Source of the DNA: Butyrivibrio proteoclasticus
Lineage (GTDB): Bacteria > Bacillota > Clostridia > Lachnospirales > Lachnospiraceae
Assembly: GCF_900115735.1 (NCBI RefSeq)
Contig: NZ_FOXO01000031.1
Span: forward strand, 1-45,776
Length of the DNA stretch: 45,776 bases
Reading direction: 5' to 3'
Shown one piece after another: positions 23,980 through 32,390 of this stretch. The notes under the pieces were generated by a model, which was not told the DNA's origin, made no database searches, and saw nothing but the letters and a program-made list of their open reading frames with translations. Position 1 is the stretch's first letter. Every line of letters begins with the position of its first letter. A program made the position numbers and the translations under genes.

Positions 23980-25335
23980 TCAGTCATTAAATTTTTTTAG
24001 CTCTGAAGCGGCAAGGGGAATAGCCAGTCCAAAAGAAAGCACATCGGCACAGGACTGCGCCATCTCAACTCCAAGAATACCTAATAATGGAGGTAATATC
24101 AATATCATAGGTATAAAGAATAGACCATTTCTTGATGATGCCATTATGGAAGCTTTGACCCCTTTTCCAATAGACTGAAGCATCATGTTGCTGATAACAA
24201 TGGTTCCTGAAAACGGCAACGTGCAGGCCTGAAATCTTAGCGCTGCCACGCCAACCTCCATCGCCATCGGATTTTTGGAGAAAAGAGCTATTATATCCGG
24301 TGCAAAAATAAAGCATACAACGCCTATTCCAACGAGAAATACTGTTGAATACTTCACACAGAAAATGAATCCCTCTTTTACCCTCTTAGTTAGTCCAGCT
24401 CCATAGTTAAATGAGCAAACAGGCTGATATCCCTGTCCAAATCCGATAAGAGCAGAAGCCATCATCATCATGACTCTTCCGGCAACAGACATGCCTGCGA
24501 TTGCAGCGTCTTGCCCAATAGCACCAGCCGTTCTGTTTAGGATAAGAGTGGCTATAGCTGCCATTCCCTGTCTAAACAAAGAAGGCGCACCGCCATTTAC
24601 AATTTCTTTTAGATAATAGCCATTGATATGAACATTTTTTATATTAAGCTTGATATTTTCGCCCTTGCTGGTTCCAATTAAAAGAACAATAAAGCTTGTA
24701 ATCTGTCCAATTACAGTAGCGATTGCAGCACCTCTTACCTGCATGTGGAAAACCAGAATAAGAAGGGGATCAAGAACAATGTTCATGACAGCGCCGCACA
24801 TAAGCCCAATCATGGCGTATACAGCACTTCCCTGGAATCGCAGCTGATTGTTGATAACAAACTGAGCCATCATGAAAGGAGCTCCAAACAGGATTATCCT
24901 CATGTAATCCATGGTAAACTGCATGGTTGTGCTTGTGGCGCCAAGAAACTGTGCAATTTCTTTCATATAAATATTTCCGACTACCGCAAATATAACTCCC
25001 AAAATCAGTGACAGTGCAAATCCGGTAGATGCCATCTCATTGGCTTCTTTGTGATTGCCGGCCCCCAGCATTCTGGAAAGGAAATTGCCGGAACCATGAC
25101 CACAGAAAAATCCCGTTGCCTGAATAAGTGCCATTACTGTAAATACAAGTCCTACTGATGCAGTGGCTGCAGTATTGACCACAGGGTCAGATGACACCCT
25201 TGCTACAAAAAATGTATCTGCCGTGTTATAAATAGCCGTTACCAGCATGCTTATGATAGTCGGGACAGACAAAGACAAAATAAGCTTTGGTACCGGTGTT
25301 GTTGTCAAGTATTCTCTTCTATTTTGTGTTGCCAT
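23980..25335 (-). CDS. MATE-family multidrug/Na+ antiporter
   Basis: A 451-aa membrane exporter of the multidrug and toxic compound extrusion family. About 12 transmembrane helices are arranged as two homologous halves: the first begins LILSLSVPTIISMLVTAIYNTADTFFV, the second GAPSLFRQGMAAIATLIL. The SSDPVVNTAATASVGLVF and GFGQGYQPVCSFNYGAG segments fit the DinF/NorM-like branch common in Firmicutes. Export is driven by a proton or sodium gradient; the cargo is unknown. The ribosome binding site is weak (AGGTTAG). It follows the DUF2130 gene by 25 nt and precedes the spermidine synthase-like gene by 37 nt, so the three may be one transcript. Confidence 0.93.
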   Translation of the reverse strand: MATQNRREYLTTTPVPKLILSLSVPTIISMLVTAIYNTADTFFVARVSSDPVVNTAATASVGLVFTVMALIQATGFFCGHGSGNFLSRMLGAGNHKEANEMASTGFALSLILGVIFAVVGNIYMKEIAQFLGATSTTMQFTMDYMRIILFGAPFMMAQFVINNQLRFQGSAVYAMIGLMCGAVMNIVLDPLLILVFHMQVRGAAIATVIGQITSFIVLLIGTSKGENIKLNIKNVHINGYYLKEIVNGGAPSLFRQGMAAIATLILNRTAGAIGQDAAIAGMSVAGRVMMMMASALIGFGQGYQPVCSFNYGAGLTKRVKEGFIFCVKYSTVFLVGIGVVCFIFAPDIIALFSKNPMAMEVGVAALRFQACTLPFSGTIVISNMMLQSIGKGVKASIMASSRNGLFFIPMILILPPLLGILGVEMAQSCADVLSFGLAIPLAASELKKFND

Positions 25336-25360
25336 TAATAATCTAACCTGTTTTCTTTAT

Positions 25361-26701
25361 TTATTTTTGTTCTTTCAGCTCATCGAACTTTGCCTTCATA
25401 GTAGGATTGTTCCTTGTAAGCTTTTTTACACTGACATCATCCACCTTGCTGTTGGCAATTCTGAGCTGATTGTCGCTTCCAAGAAGCTCTTTTTTAACCT
25501 TCTCAAGATGCTGGATGGTCTTATCAATCTCATCAATCGCGGTGTCAAAATGCTTATGAGCAATTTCGTAATTCCTACTAAAGTCATCCTTAAACTTCAT
25601 GAGAGAATCTTCAAAATTGGAGATATCAATATCCTGATTACGGACTGCTGCCAGCTCCTGCTTGTATGAAAGTGCGCCAAGAGCTGCATTTCTTAAAAGC
25701 GTGATCATTGGAATGAAGCACTGTGGTCTTACAACGTACATCTTGTCATACTTGTAAGAAACATCAACTATTCCTGCATTATACAGCTCACTGTCACTTT
25801 CGAGAAGAGATACCAAAACCGCATATTCGCAGTTTTTTTCTTTTCTATCCTTATCAAGTTCCTTAAAGAAATCCTCGTTTTTATGTTTAGTGGCAGTTTC
25901 ATCCATCTCGTTCTTCATCTCGAACATGATAGATATGATCTCTACCCCGTTCTCATCTGTTTCCCTATAGATGTAATCACCCTTACTTCCGGTTCTTGCA
26001 TCATTGTCTTTTTCAAAATACGCATTCCTAAAAGCTGTGGCACGGAGCTGATTAAACTGAATCTCACAGTGCTGCTCAAGGGTCTCTCCAACCATCTTTG
26101 TGGACATCTTGGTCTTTAAGTCTTTATAGAACTCTACTTCTTTTTCCTTCTGCTCAAGAAGGATCTTGCCCTTTTCTTTTTCCTGGGTCAGCGCATTTTC
26201 AAGGTCTCTTGCCTTCTCGTTAAATGAACTCTCAAGTTCATGCTTTTCATCCTCAACCTTTTTTACCGCCTCCAGAACCGCAAGCCTGGTCTTGTCAGAA
26301 GTGCTTTCTATCTCAAGCTGGAGCTTACTGTTCTTCTCCTGAGCTTCACGGAGCTTGTCTTTTAACTGCTCAATTTCTGCAGCCTTCTCCTCTTTTAATT
26401 CATTTATTTTTTTGTTTTGCTCTTCAAGCTCTTTATACTGTTTCGTTTTTAACTCTTCGATGATCTTGATCTGATTTTCAATCTCTTTCTCATACTGCTG
26501 CTTGGTCTTAAGAGTGATCTTGTCCTCCTGCGCAGCCATCTCCAGAGCATGCTTCTCCTGGAGGTGTTTCTCAAGCTCACTCGTTCGTCTGTCCAGGTCT
26601 TTTTCAAACTCTTTATCCCTTATCTGCTGAACGATCGAACTGAGCTCTGTATCATCAACTGTAAATGCCTGCCCGCAATGTGGGCACTTAAGTTCTGCCA
26701 T
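25361..26701 (-). CDS. DUF2130 protein: zinc finger, coiled coil and nuclease-like C-terminal domain
   Basis: A 446-aa protein of the DUF2130 family, whose C-terminal domain is thought to belong to the PD-(D/E)XK nuclease fold (established only by distant similarity). A CPHCG zinc-ribbon half lies at residues 5-9. A long charged coiled coil spans about residues 20-200 (repeated KELEEQNKKINELKEEK type heptads). The C-terminal part contains FRNAYFEKDNDARTGSKGDYIYRE and ISIMFEMKNEMDETATKHKNEDFFKEL, where Asp, Glu and Lys residues could form a metal site. The start was moved to the Met following GGAGGATATTGAT. A perfect TATAAT with an overlapping LexA-like box lies directly upstream, which suggests control by DNA damage. 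Confidence 0.85.
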   Translation of the reverse strand: MAELKCPHCGQAFTVDDTELSSIVQQIRDKEFEKDLDRRTSELEKHLQEKHALEMAAQEDKITLKTKQQYEKEIENQIKIIEELKTKQYKELEEQNKKINELKEEKAAEIEQLKDKLREAQEKNSKLQLEIESTSDKTRLAVLEAVKKVEDEKHELESSFNEKARDLENALTQEKEKGKILLEQKEKEVEFYKDLKTKMSTKMVGETLEQHCEIQFNQLRATAFRNAYFEKDNDARTGSKGDYIYRETDENGVEIISIMFEMKNEMDETATKHKNEDFFKELDKDRKEKNCEYAVLVSLLESDSELYNAGIVDVSYKYDKMYVVRPQCFIPMITLLRNAALGALSYKQELAAVRNQDIDISNFEDSLMKFKDDFSRNYEIAHKHFDTAIDEIDKTIQHLEKVKKELLGSDNQLRIANSKVDDVSVKKLTRNNPTMKAKFDELKEQK

Positions 26702-26730
26702 ATCAATATCCTCCATCAAATCCTTTACAT

Positions 26731-26763
26731 ATTATAGCGAATTTTTGTTCGAACATTTGTTCT
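26731..26763. promoter_or_regulatory. LexA-like box in the divergent promoter region
   Basis: CGAAC-ATTT-GTTCT at 26750-26763 matches the Gram-positive LexA operator CGAAC-N4-GTTCG in all but the last base. On the minus strand it overlaps the -35 zone of a promoter whose -10 is TATAAT at 26736-26731, upstream of the DUF2130 gene. On the plus strand it sits just before a weak -10 (TATTAA, 26766-26771) of the toxin transcript. It could repress both. Confidence 0.7.
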
Positions 26764-26775
26764 TGTATTAAAAAA

Positions 26776-26827
26776 CTCCACATGCTATTATTACATGTGG
26801 AGCGGTAGCCTCGCATATGCGAGGAGG
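26776..26827 (+). promoter_or_regulatory. Structured leader of the toxin mRNA
   Basis: Two hairpins: CTCCACATG (26776-26784) with CATGTGGAG (26794-26802), and the palindrome CCTCGCAT-ATGCGAGG at 26809-26824, whose 3' arm overlaps the GAGGAGG ribosome binding site (26821-26827). Hiding the site is typical of type I toxin mRNAs. Confidence 0.7.
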
Positions 26828-26835
26828 TGATGCCA

Positions 26836-26916
26836 ATGGTGAGCTTTGCAGATATGTTTACTTACACCTTAGTTTTACTTGCACTTGCAACACTCATTGT
26901 ATCAATAAAGAAGTAA
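26836..26916 (+). CDS. Type I toxin-antitoxin system toxin, holin-like small membrane peptide
   Basis: A 26-aa peptide, MVSFADMFTYTLVLLALATL followed by IVSIKK. It has one hydrophobic helix of about 18 residues with a Lys-Lys end, the standard shape of putative holin-like toxins (Fst/TxpA-like) that insert in the membrane and depolarise it. The ribosome binding site GAGGAGG is 8 nt upstream and partly paired in a palindrome. A LexA-like box lies upstream, and an antisense promoter faces it from downstream. It sits between the divergently transcribed DUF2130 gene and the end of the GH28 gene. It is too short for ordinary gene finders. The toxin function is inferred from size, sequence and RNA layout. 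Confidence 0.75.
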   Translation: MVSFADMFTYTLVLLALATLIVSIKK

Positions 26917-26993
26917 CCGCCCTGTTCTTGACCGGACTAGCGGTTATAACTTTGTAGCTACAGTTCATATCAAGCGGGGTTACCGCTTCTTTA
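26905..26993 (-). ncRNA. Probable antisense RNA antitoxin
   Basis: A minus-strand promoter (TTGCGA at 27026-27021, 16-nt spacer, TATAAT at 27004-26999) would start an RNA near 26993 that reads back over the toxin mRNA 3' end. The stem TAACCGC/GCGGTTA (26914-26920 with 26939-26945) followed by CTTCTTTATT would end it near 26905, giving about 90 nt. On the plus strand AAGCGG-GGTTA-CCGCTT at 26972-26988 plus CTTTATTT would end the toxin mRNA. The arrangement matches convergent type I antitoxins. The ends are estimates. Confidence 0.6.
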
Positions 26994-27034
26994 TTTAGAT
27001 TATATCAGACATGGTTTGCTTCGCAACATCTTTT

Positions 27035-28675
27035 TTACAATTCTTCTACTATGCATTCCCTTGTATTCATGCCACGCGGAACAATATGAACATTGGAATA
27101 CGTACACTTCGGTGCATGCCTGATAAACAGGCCGTATGCCGGCACATCGCCCATGGCACTGTTCTCAGGATAATCAGTGACATTCTCATGTACTTCAGGT
27201 AAAAGATTTATCTCTTCCTTGTCGTCTCTATATACCACTTCAAAGTCACTGATCATGATTTCCCCAAGATTTTTTCCAATTATATTATCCGAAGAATCAT
27301 TTTCATTAAATTCACATTCATCAGCAACAATTCCGCCAGCTACTATCTCAGATACCCCTTCCTTGGCTAAAAGAGCTTCCATCTGCTTCCGTGTCATCCT
27401 ATATCCCGTCACAATTGACGGCACTTCAGCATTTACAGCCTTGATATTCTCGATAGTCACGCCCTCAATAGAGCCGCCCAAAAAGCGCTTCTTCTCATCC
27501 TCTGCATCAACATATCCAAACTTATTTCTCTTGCAAAGACAGATAAACAGCGGACATGCAACGTTGTCCATGGTGATATTTCTCACAGTAACATTTTTTA
27601 CATTGCTACCATCGGCAGATTCAATAGCAATTCCGGAGCAGGTTCCGGGATAGATATCCAAGAAGAAATGACAATTCTCGCATGTCACATTTTCAATGTC
27701 AAAGTAAGTCTCTGTCCCAATCTTAAAAGCATTGGCAACGCTAAGAACCGTGCAGTCTGAAAAGCGTACATTCTTCGTGCCACGCATTTTTCCTTCGGAA
27801 GCCACATTTAATCCGTCGTGGTCGTGGACCCTTGGAGCCTTAACGCACAGTCCGTCATCTGCAGTTGAAATAAAACAATGTGTAACTTCAACATCCTCAC
27901 TGCCCATAACATCAATACCATCAGTGTTTGCCACGTGGCGATTTCCGTTGATTACTACATTTGAAACCTTCACATTGTCGCAACCATCAATGCACAGATT
28001 CCAGTCCATAGAATCCTCCAGGATGACATTCTCAATGATCACATTCTTGCAACCATTAGCCCACAGCATATACATTGGTCTCTTGATCTTTGGCTGACCA
28101 TTTCCATATTTATCCTCAGCGTAGCGAATGCGGCTTCTGATCGCATATCTCATAGTATCCACAGGATATCCCATAGGATCGTATAGCAATGGTGGCTGTT
28201 TGATCTTTTCAAGAGGTGTCAAAAGAGGCTTCTTAAGAGGCAAATAAACAAAGTATTCTCCGCTACCATAAATCCTTCCACCACCTGTAACGCGGACATT
28301 CTCCGCATTATCAAGGATCACAAACGCATCTACAAAATTGTCATGGTCTTTGGATGCAACCAGAGCACTATCCCCGGTTATCCACAAAGTAGTATTGTCA
28401 TAGATCTTAACAGTACCTGAAATATACCATCCGCCATCCACCAGCACTACTCCGCCGCCTGAACTTTTAGCCGCATCAGCAGCCTTTTGAACAGCTTCCG
28501 TATTAACTGTCATTCCATCAGCTACTGCTCCGAAGTCTCTTATATCAAATACCTTCGACATATTCTTGTCAGGTAGGCCCTGCTGCCTTATATACTGCCC
28601 ATACGGAATTCCTCTGTAATAATCGCCCTCATAGATCACACCATTATCAGGCATTGTCGCCTTATCTATCTGCAT
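27035..28675 (-). CDS. Glycoside hydrolase family 28 enzyme (polygalacturonase-type), cytoplasmic
   Basis: A 546-aa pectin-type glycosidase that cleaves alpha-galacturonosyl bonds by inversion. The N-terminal part has the SKVFDIRDFGAVADG start common to GH28 proteins. The beta-helix then shows the catalytic blocks NTDGID and STADDGLCVKA (Asp and Asp-Asp acids) and the later AFKIGTETYFD segment in place of the RIK motif. There is no signal peptide, so it probably acts on imported oligogalacturonides inside the cell. The start was set at the Met after GGAGGAGAAGCAGGT; the upstream 22 codons lie in a structured RNA region. It follows the 852-aa protein gene, separated by RNA element Y, and forms the end of the glycan locus. 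Confidence 0.88.
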   Translation of the reverse strand: MQIDKATMPDNGVIYEGDYYRGIPYGQYIRQQGLPDKNMSKVFDIRDFGAVADGMTVNTEAVQKAADAAKSSGGGVVLVDGGWYISGTVKIYDNTTLWITGDSALVASKDHDNFVDAFVILDNAENVRVTGGGRIYGSGEYFVYLPLKKPLLTPLEKIKQPPLLYDPMGYPVDTMRYAIRSRIRYAEDKYGNGQPKIKRPMYMLWANGCKNVIIENVILEDSMDWNLCIDGCDNVKVSNVVINGNRHVANTDGIDVMGSEDVEVTHCFISTADDGLCVKAPRVHDHDGLNVASEGKMRGTKNVRFSDCTVLSVANAFKIGTETYFDIENVTCENCHFFLDIYPGTCSGIAIESADGSNVKNVTVRNITMDNVACPLFICLCKRNKFGYVDAEDEKKRFLGGSIEGVTIENIKAVNAEVPSIVTGYRMTRKQMEALLAKEGVSEIVAGGIVADECEFNENDSSDNIIGKNLGEIMISDFEVVYRDDKEEINLLPEVHENVTDYPENSAMGDVPAYGLFIRHAPKCTYSNVHIVPRGMNTRECIVEEL

Positions 28676-28719
28676 ACCTGCTTCTCCTCCGCGATTCTTA
28701 TAGCATTTTATGATGACAC

Positions 28720-28846
28720 GAATTGCTCCGTGATAAATCACTCTCGCAATTCTAAAACATTCGTAATTCGCACAAGTGCTACTTCCTCATGTTTTGCGGG
28801 TCTCAATGTCATAAAGCATATCATGCAAGCATGAATGCATGATGAC
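28720..28846 (-). ncRNA. Structured RNA element Y upstream of the GH28 gene
   Basis: Related to element X before rnfB. In minus-strand order it has a two-step hairpin (GTCAT/ATGAC outside, ATCATGCA/TGCATGAT inside), the conserved ACATGAGGAA and TGCGAATT blocks, a 7-bp stem AAAACAT/ATGTTTT (28754-28760 with 28789-28795), and GAATTGC/GCAATTC (28720-28726 with 28746-28752). Where X has ACATACAT/ATGTATGT and GGATTGC/GCAATCC, Y has different bases that still pair. It ends 44 nt before the GH28 start, the same place as X relative to rnfB. Confidence 0.65.
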
Positions 28847-28864
28847 TTCGATCCCCTGTCATCA

Positions 28865-31423
28865 TTATATTACATATTGCGTCTTATCTGTTCCTTTTAC
28901 GTATTTCATATATTCGGTTCCTGAAACAAAAAGTTTTCCACAATTTTTGTCGTAATAAGGTGCAAAAGAAACAGCTTTATTCCTGAAATCCTCAAAAGAT
29001 CCGTCCTCAGCTTTACTTCCACAGATCACAACATAAGCTGAATTTCTTGAGGCTATCCTAAGCTCACTGTCAAATATCATATCAGAGTATTTGTAAGGTT
29101 TTTCACTGCACCAAATCGCAAGATATCCTTCTGCCTTTCTGAGGAACAGCCACGAACTATTGCCCTCGCCATTTGACTTCACGGCAGCATTTTCAGTACC
29201 AAATGGCAACGCACCGATCACACTTCTGATATCTTCAAATTCGCAGACCTCATCAAATCTCTTTTCAGGCAGATATATATGCACAAAGCCCACAGGATGC
29301 TCATCCGGAATCTTATAAATTCCGCCAAGCACATTGCCCTGCTGCCTAAGGGCAGGCATCACGCCATTTCCATGCCAGTATCCGGGTCTCATTCCTGAGC
29401 CTTCTGCCATGCATCCGGGATGATTGATAAATACAACTGCTTCTGCTGAAAGTGCTGCGTACCACATATGCTGCTGATAGCCATATGTTCCAGGCTCAAA
29501 AAATGTAGTGCCATGAAAACTCTCATTGGCAGCCTTTAACCAAGCATGAGAATCGAGAGGAAAATCTCCTTTCTCATTTTTCCACCTTTTATAGCCATCT
29601 GATCTCGGAGACTGAACGGAAGTAAGACAATAGTCCTCTGTCTTTTTTATATTTATAAGCGCATTGCCTGTACTATATGACGTATCCAGAGGCTTTTCCA
29701 TCAACTCTTTTAATCTTTCGTCAAAAACGTACTTACTGGTTGCCACATAAGAAAGCCATCCTTCACCGCTTATTGACGGAGCATCATTGTTAATCATGTG
29801 CACCAGGCTCTGAACACCTTCTCTAAAAGGATATATTACGCCGCGATACACCCTTCCCATTGGCGCAATCATAGTTCCTTTAAATGAATGCATGGCAATC
29901 TCTTCAAGCATCCTGTCACACAGCTTTGACGCCCTCTTGGATATAGATTCATCTGCAAAATCCACAAGGTTTAATAAAGCTCCAAAAGTAACATTGGTAT
30001 ATGTGGCACTAAGAAACTCTTCAAATCCATACTCTTCAACATCCTTAAGCCATTCCAAAACTTTTCTCTCACCGTATAAAGAAAGCTCTTTTCCGGTCAT
30101 CCCTGATCTTGTAAAAACATCATCACGGTACATATTTCCGGCAAACATCATGCATGAATAAAACATCAATGAATGGTTTTCGCTCCAAAAGCACATTCCA
30201 TCGCTGCCTTCCATATTCATCAAATATCTGAAGTTTAATAATACTTCCCGAATTCTTGAAGCCAATTCTTCATCAACTTCATAATTCTTTATATATCTGA
30301 TAATCCCGCATAAAAGAAAATCCGCACAATCAACTCTTTTCTCCACAAGATCAAGATCATCAAAAAATCTCTTCCTGTCTAAAGGATCATCTATTCCCAA
30401 AGCTTTTCTTGCCAGAATATTCATAATGGAAAAGCCAAATTCTCCGCGGTTTGCAGACTTTACCTCTGCTATTGTCTTTAAATACCTCTGCTTATCTGCT
30501 TTTTCTTTCTGTTTTTCAACAAAAGAGCCTATTCTGTCGGAAAGTTCAATAGTTCTTCCTATTGTGTACGAAGCTCCTCCCACAAGGTTTTCACAGGACA
30601 CTCTCACAGATTCTTTGCCGTCGGGAATTACAAATTCCCCTGTTCCCTTAACGCTTTCATTCTCGCTTCCATCTTCATAGTCACTCTTCCATTTTGGAAA
30701 AGAAATTGTGTATTCCTTTAATCCAAGATAAAGCTTTCCGTCTTCATATTTCAGATTTCCCAGCTCATTTAAATTTTCATATACCTTTTCCCTGATCCTT
30801 TTGTCAGGTAAAGTGACACAAATCTTTTCTCTTTTATCAAGAACCTGTACTCCGACAATATTTCTGGTATCCCTAACCCCTAAGTTTAAGCACTTGATAA
30901 GAACTTCGTTTTCACCTTTATTAAGCTCTATTTCCACATCTTTGTAATTAATAGGCTTATAAACGGGCGTATCCGTACCGCCTTCATAATTGCCATTCAC
31001 GAATAAGGCCGCAGCCATATATGACCATAGCCTAATTGTAGTCCTTGTACTTTCTGATGCTACCAGAACTGTTGACACCTCAAGTTCTATTTTCTTTAAG
31101 GTCGAATAAAACGCAGACTTATCTATAAATCCATTCCCTAAAGTTGCTGCTATTTCCCACTCACAGCAAATGTCTGACTTTTCGCCGACCAACGCTTTCC
31201 CACTGCCAATATATGACTTTTCACCGGCCAACGCTTTCCCACTGCCAATATCAATTCCTGCGTCATCTTTCATTATCAGGTTCCTGGCAATCTGCTTTCT
31301 TAAACGTTCCTCTAATTTAAACTGATCTTTATCAATAATATCTGACTCATAATCGCTCACCTTTGGCCCCGAAACCATATACTGACAAACAAATCCTTCA
31401 TATCCTAGTTTCCATCTGTCCAT
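28865..31423 (-). CDS. Unrecognised 852-aa protein of the glycan locus
   Basis: I do not recognise a family with confidence. The N-terminal 300 residues look beta-rich (FVCQYMVSGPKV, then NGNYEGGTDTPVY and a jelly-roll-like NEVLIKCLNLGVRDTRN). The middle 400 residues are helical with many Trp, Tyr and His (MCFWSENHSLMFYSCMMFAG, GTYGYQQHMWYAA), reminiscent of the alpha/alpha-toroid of polysaccharide lyases and heparinase-like proteins. The last 120 residues return to beta strands. That order suggests a carbohydrate-active enzyme acting in the cytoplasm, since no signal peptide is present. A 13-residue unit (SGKALAGEKS-type) is tandemly duplicated near residue 68. Two starts are possible (31423 or 31435); the extension to 31507 falls inside a terminator. 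It sits between the importer and GH28. Confidence 0.6.
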   Translation of the reverse strand: MDRWKLGYEGFVCQYMVSGPKVSDYESDIIDKDQFKLEERLRKQIARNLIMKDDAGIDIGSGKALAGEKSYIGSGKALVGEKSDICCEWEIAATLGNGFIDKSAFYSTLKKIELEVSTVLVASESTRTTIRLWSYMAAALFVNGNYEGGTDTPVYKPINYKDVEIELNKGENEVLIKCLNLGVRDTRNIVGVQVLDKREKICVTLPDKRIREKVYENLNELGNLKYEDGKLYLGLKEYTISFPKWKSDYEDGSENESVKGTGEFVIPDGKESVRVSCENLVGGASYTIGRTIELSDRIGSFVEKQKEKADKQRYLKTIAEVKSANRGEFGFSIMNILARKALGIDDPLDRKRFFDDLDLVEKRVDCADFLLCGIIRYIKNYEVDEELASRIREVLLNFRYLMNMEGSDGMCFWSENHSLMFYSCMMFAGNMYRDDVFTRSGMTGKELSLYGERKVLEWLKDVEEYGFEEFLSATYTNVTFGALLNLVDFADESISKRASKLCDRMLEEIAMHSFKGTMIAPMGRVYRGVIYPFREGVQSLVHMINNDAPSISGEGWLSYVATSKYVFDERLKELMEKPLDTSYSTGNALINIKKTEDYCLTSVQSPRSDGYKRWKNEKGDFPLDSHAWLKAANESFHGTTFFEPGTYGYQQHMWYAALSAEAVVFINHPGCMAEGSGMRPGYWHGNGVMPALRQQGNVLGGIYKIPDEHPVGFVHIYLPEKRFDEVCEFEDIRSVIGALPFGTENAAVKSNGEGNSSWLFLRKAEGYLAIWCSEKPYKYSDMIFDSELRIASRNSAYVVICGSKAEDGSFEDFRNKAVSFAPYYDKNCGKLFVSGTEYMKYVKGTDKTQYVI
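31175..31252 (-). repeat. 39-bp tandem duplication inside the 852-aa protein gene
   Basis: Two adjacent 39-nt copies (31175-31213 and 31214-31252) differ at three positions. The frame is kept, so 13 residues are duplicated. It looks recent. Confidence 0.9.
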
Positions 31424-31480
31424 AGCTATCTTCATCTCCTCTAAATAATGCTTTTTCGTTCTGTTAATAGTCACGAAAAA

Positions 31481-31508
31481 GATGCCGCAGGACTTACCCT
31501 GCGGCATC
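31481..31508 (-). terminator. Terminator after the ABC permease genes
   Basis: A perfect 11-bp stem (GATGCCGCAGG/CCTGCGGCATC) with a 6-nt loop and T runs on both sides, 5 nt past the permease stop at 31513. It separates the importer genes from the enzyme genes, so the latter need read-through or their own promoter. Confidence 0.88.
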
Positions 31509-31512
31509 TTTT

Positions 31513-32376
31513 TTATCCTTTAACAGCTCCGCTTGTCATACCACTCATAAAGTTTCTGCTGAATATGCAGTAGATCACCAGCATAGGAATTATCGCAATG
31601 TTTGCTCCTGCAAACATGATGTTCCAAGCTGCAGTACCATCTCCTGCATTCTTTAACATATTGACGCCAACTGTAAGAGGTCTCTTGGCATCGTTGGTCA
31701 TTGTGAATACTAATGGCAGTATATATTCATTCCATCCCTGTCTGAATGATAAAAGAGCTATCGTTCCCATTACAGGTTTCAGAAGAGGAAGAATTACCAT
31801 ATAGAATGTCTGAAAAAAAGTACATCCGTCTATCTTTGCTGCTTCATCAAGCTCTTTCGGAATAGAATTTACAAATCCTCTGCTCAGAAAAATGTATGTA
31901 GCCTGTCCGCCACCTGCGGAAATCAGAACAACCGCCAAAAGAGAGGTGTTAAGGTGAAGTTTTATTGCAAGTTCATACATAGGGCGAAGTGAAACAGATC
32001 CCACATTTATAAACATGAACATTACAAAAAGTGAATAAACAAGTTCTTTTACCTTAAATTTACTGCGGGAGAAAACGTAACCTGCCATACTTGCATTCAC
32101 CAGAGAAACAATCATTACTCCAAGCGCAAGAAATATACTGTTCTTGGTATATACGGCGAAATTTGCCTGATTCCACGCAGATATATAGTTATCAATAATC
32201 CACTTTTTAGGGAATATATTGCTTCCACCTACAAGAAGTTCGGCATTTTCCTTAAATGATCCGAATACTACATATAGAACCGGGAAAATAGTAAGTACTG
32301 CCAGAAAAAGAAGCAGTATCCATACTATTGTATTTATTATTTTACCTTTTGTTGATACAACCGCATGTCCTTCCAT
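31513..32376 (-). CDS. ABC sugar importer permease, MalG/AraQ-type (CUT1)
   Basis: The second permease of a CUT1 oligosaccharide importer (287 aa). Six transmembrane helices begin with IINTIVWILLLFLAVLTIFPVLYVVFGSF. The EAA loop that docks the ATPase is seen as KELDEAAKIDGCTFFQTFYMVILPLLKP near residue 190. Strong similarity in layout to LplC/YtcP/AraQ proteins fits an importer of plant-wall oligosaccharides. The start follows AAGGAGGCGAG. It lies 14 nt behind the first permease, and a strong terminator follows. The ATPase is not encoded nearby; MsmX-type ATPases commonly serve such systems. Confidence 0.94.
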   Translation of the reverse strand: MEGHAVVSTKGKIINTIVWILLLFLAVLTIFPVLYVVFGSFKENAELLVGGSNIFPKKWIIDNYISAWNQANFAVYTKNSIFLALGVMIVSLVNASMAGYVFSRSKFKVKELVYSLFVMFMFINVGSVSLRPMYELAIKLHLNTSLLAVVLISAGGGQATYIFLSRGFVNSIPKELDEAAKIDGCTFFQTFYMVILPLLKPVMGTIALLSFRQGWNEYILPLVFTMTNDAKRPLTVGVNMLKNAGDGTAAWNIMFAGANIAIIPMLVIYCIFSRNFMSGMTSGAVKG

Positions 32377-32390
32377 CTTTTCTCGCCTCC

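Noticed and set aside
28742..28800. glnA-type glutamine riboswitch, because of a GGAAGTAG string in element Y
   Set aside because: Element X lacks this string and the surrounding stems do not match the glutamine riboswitch.
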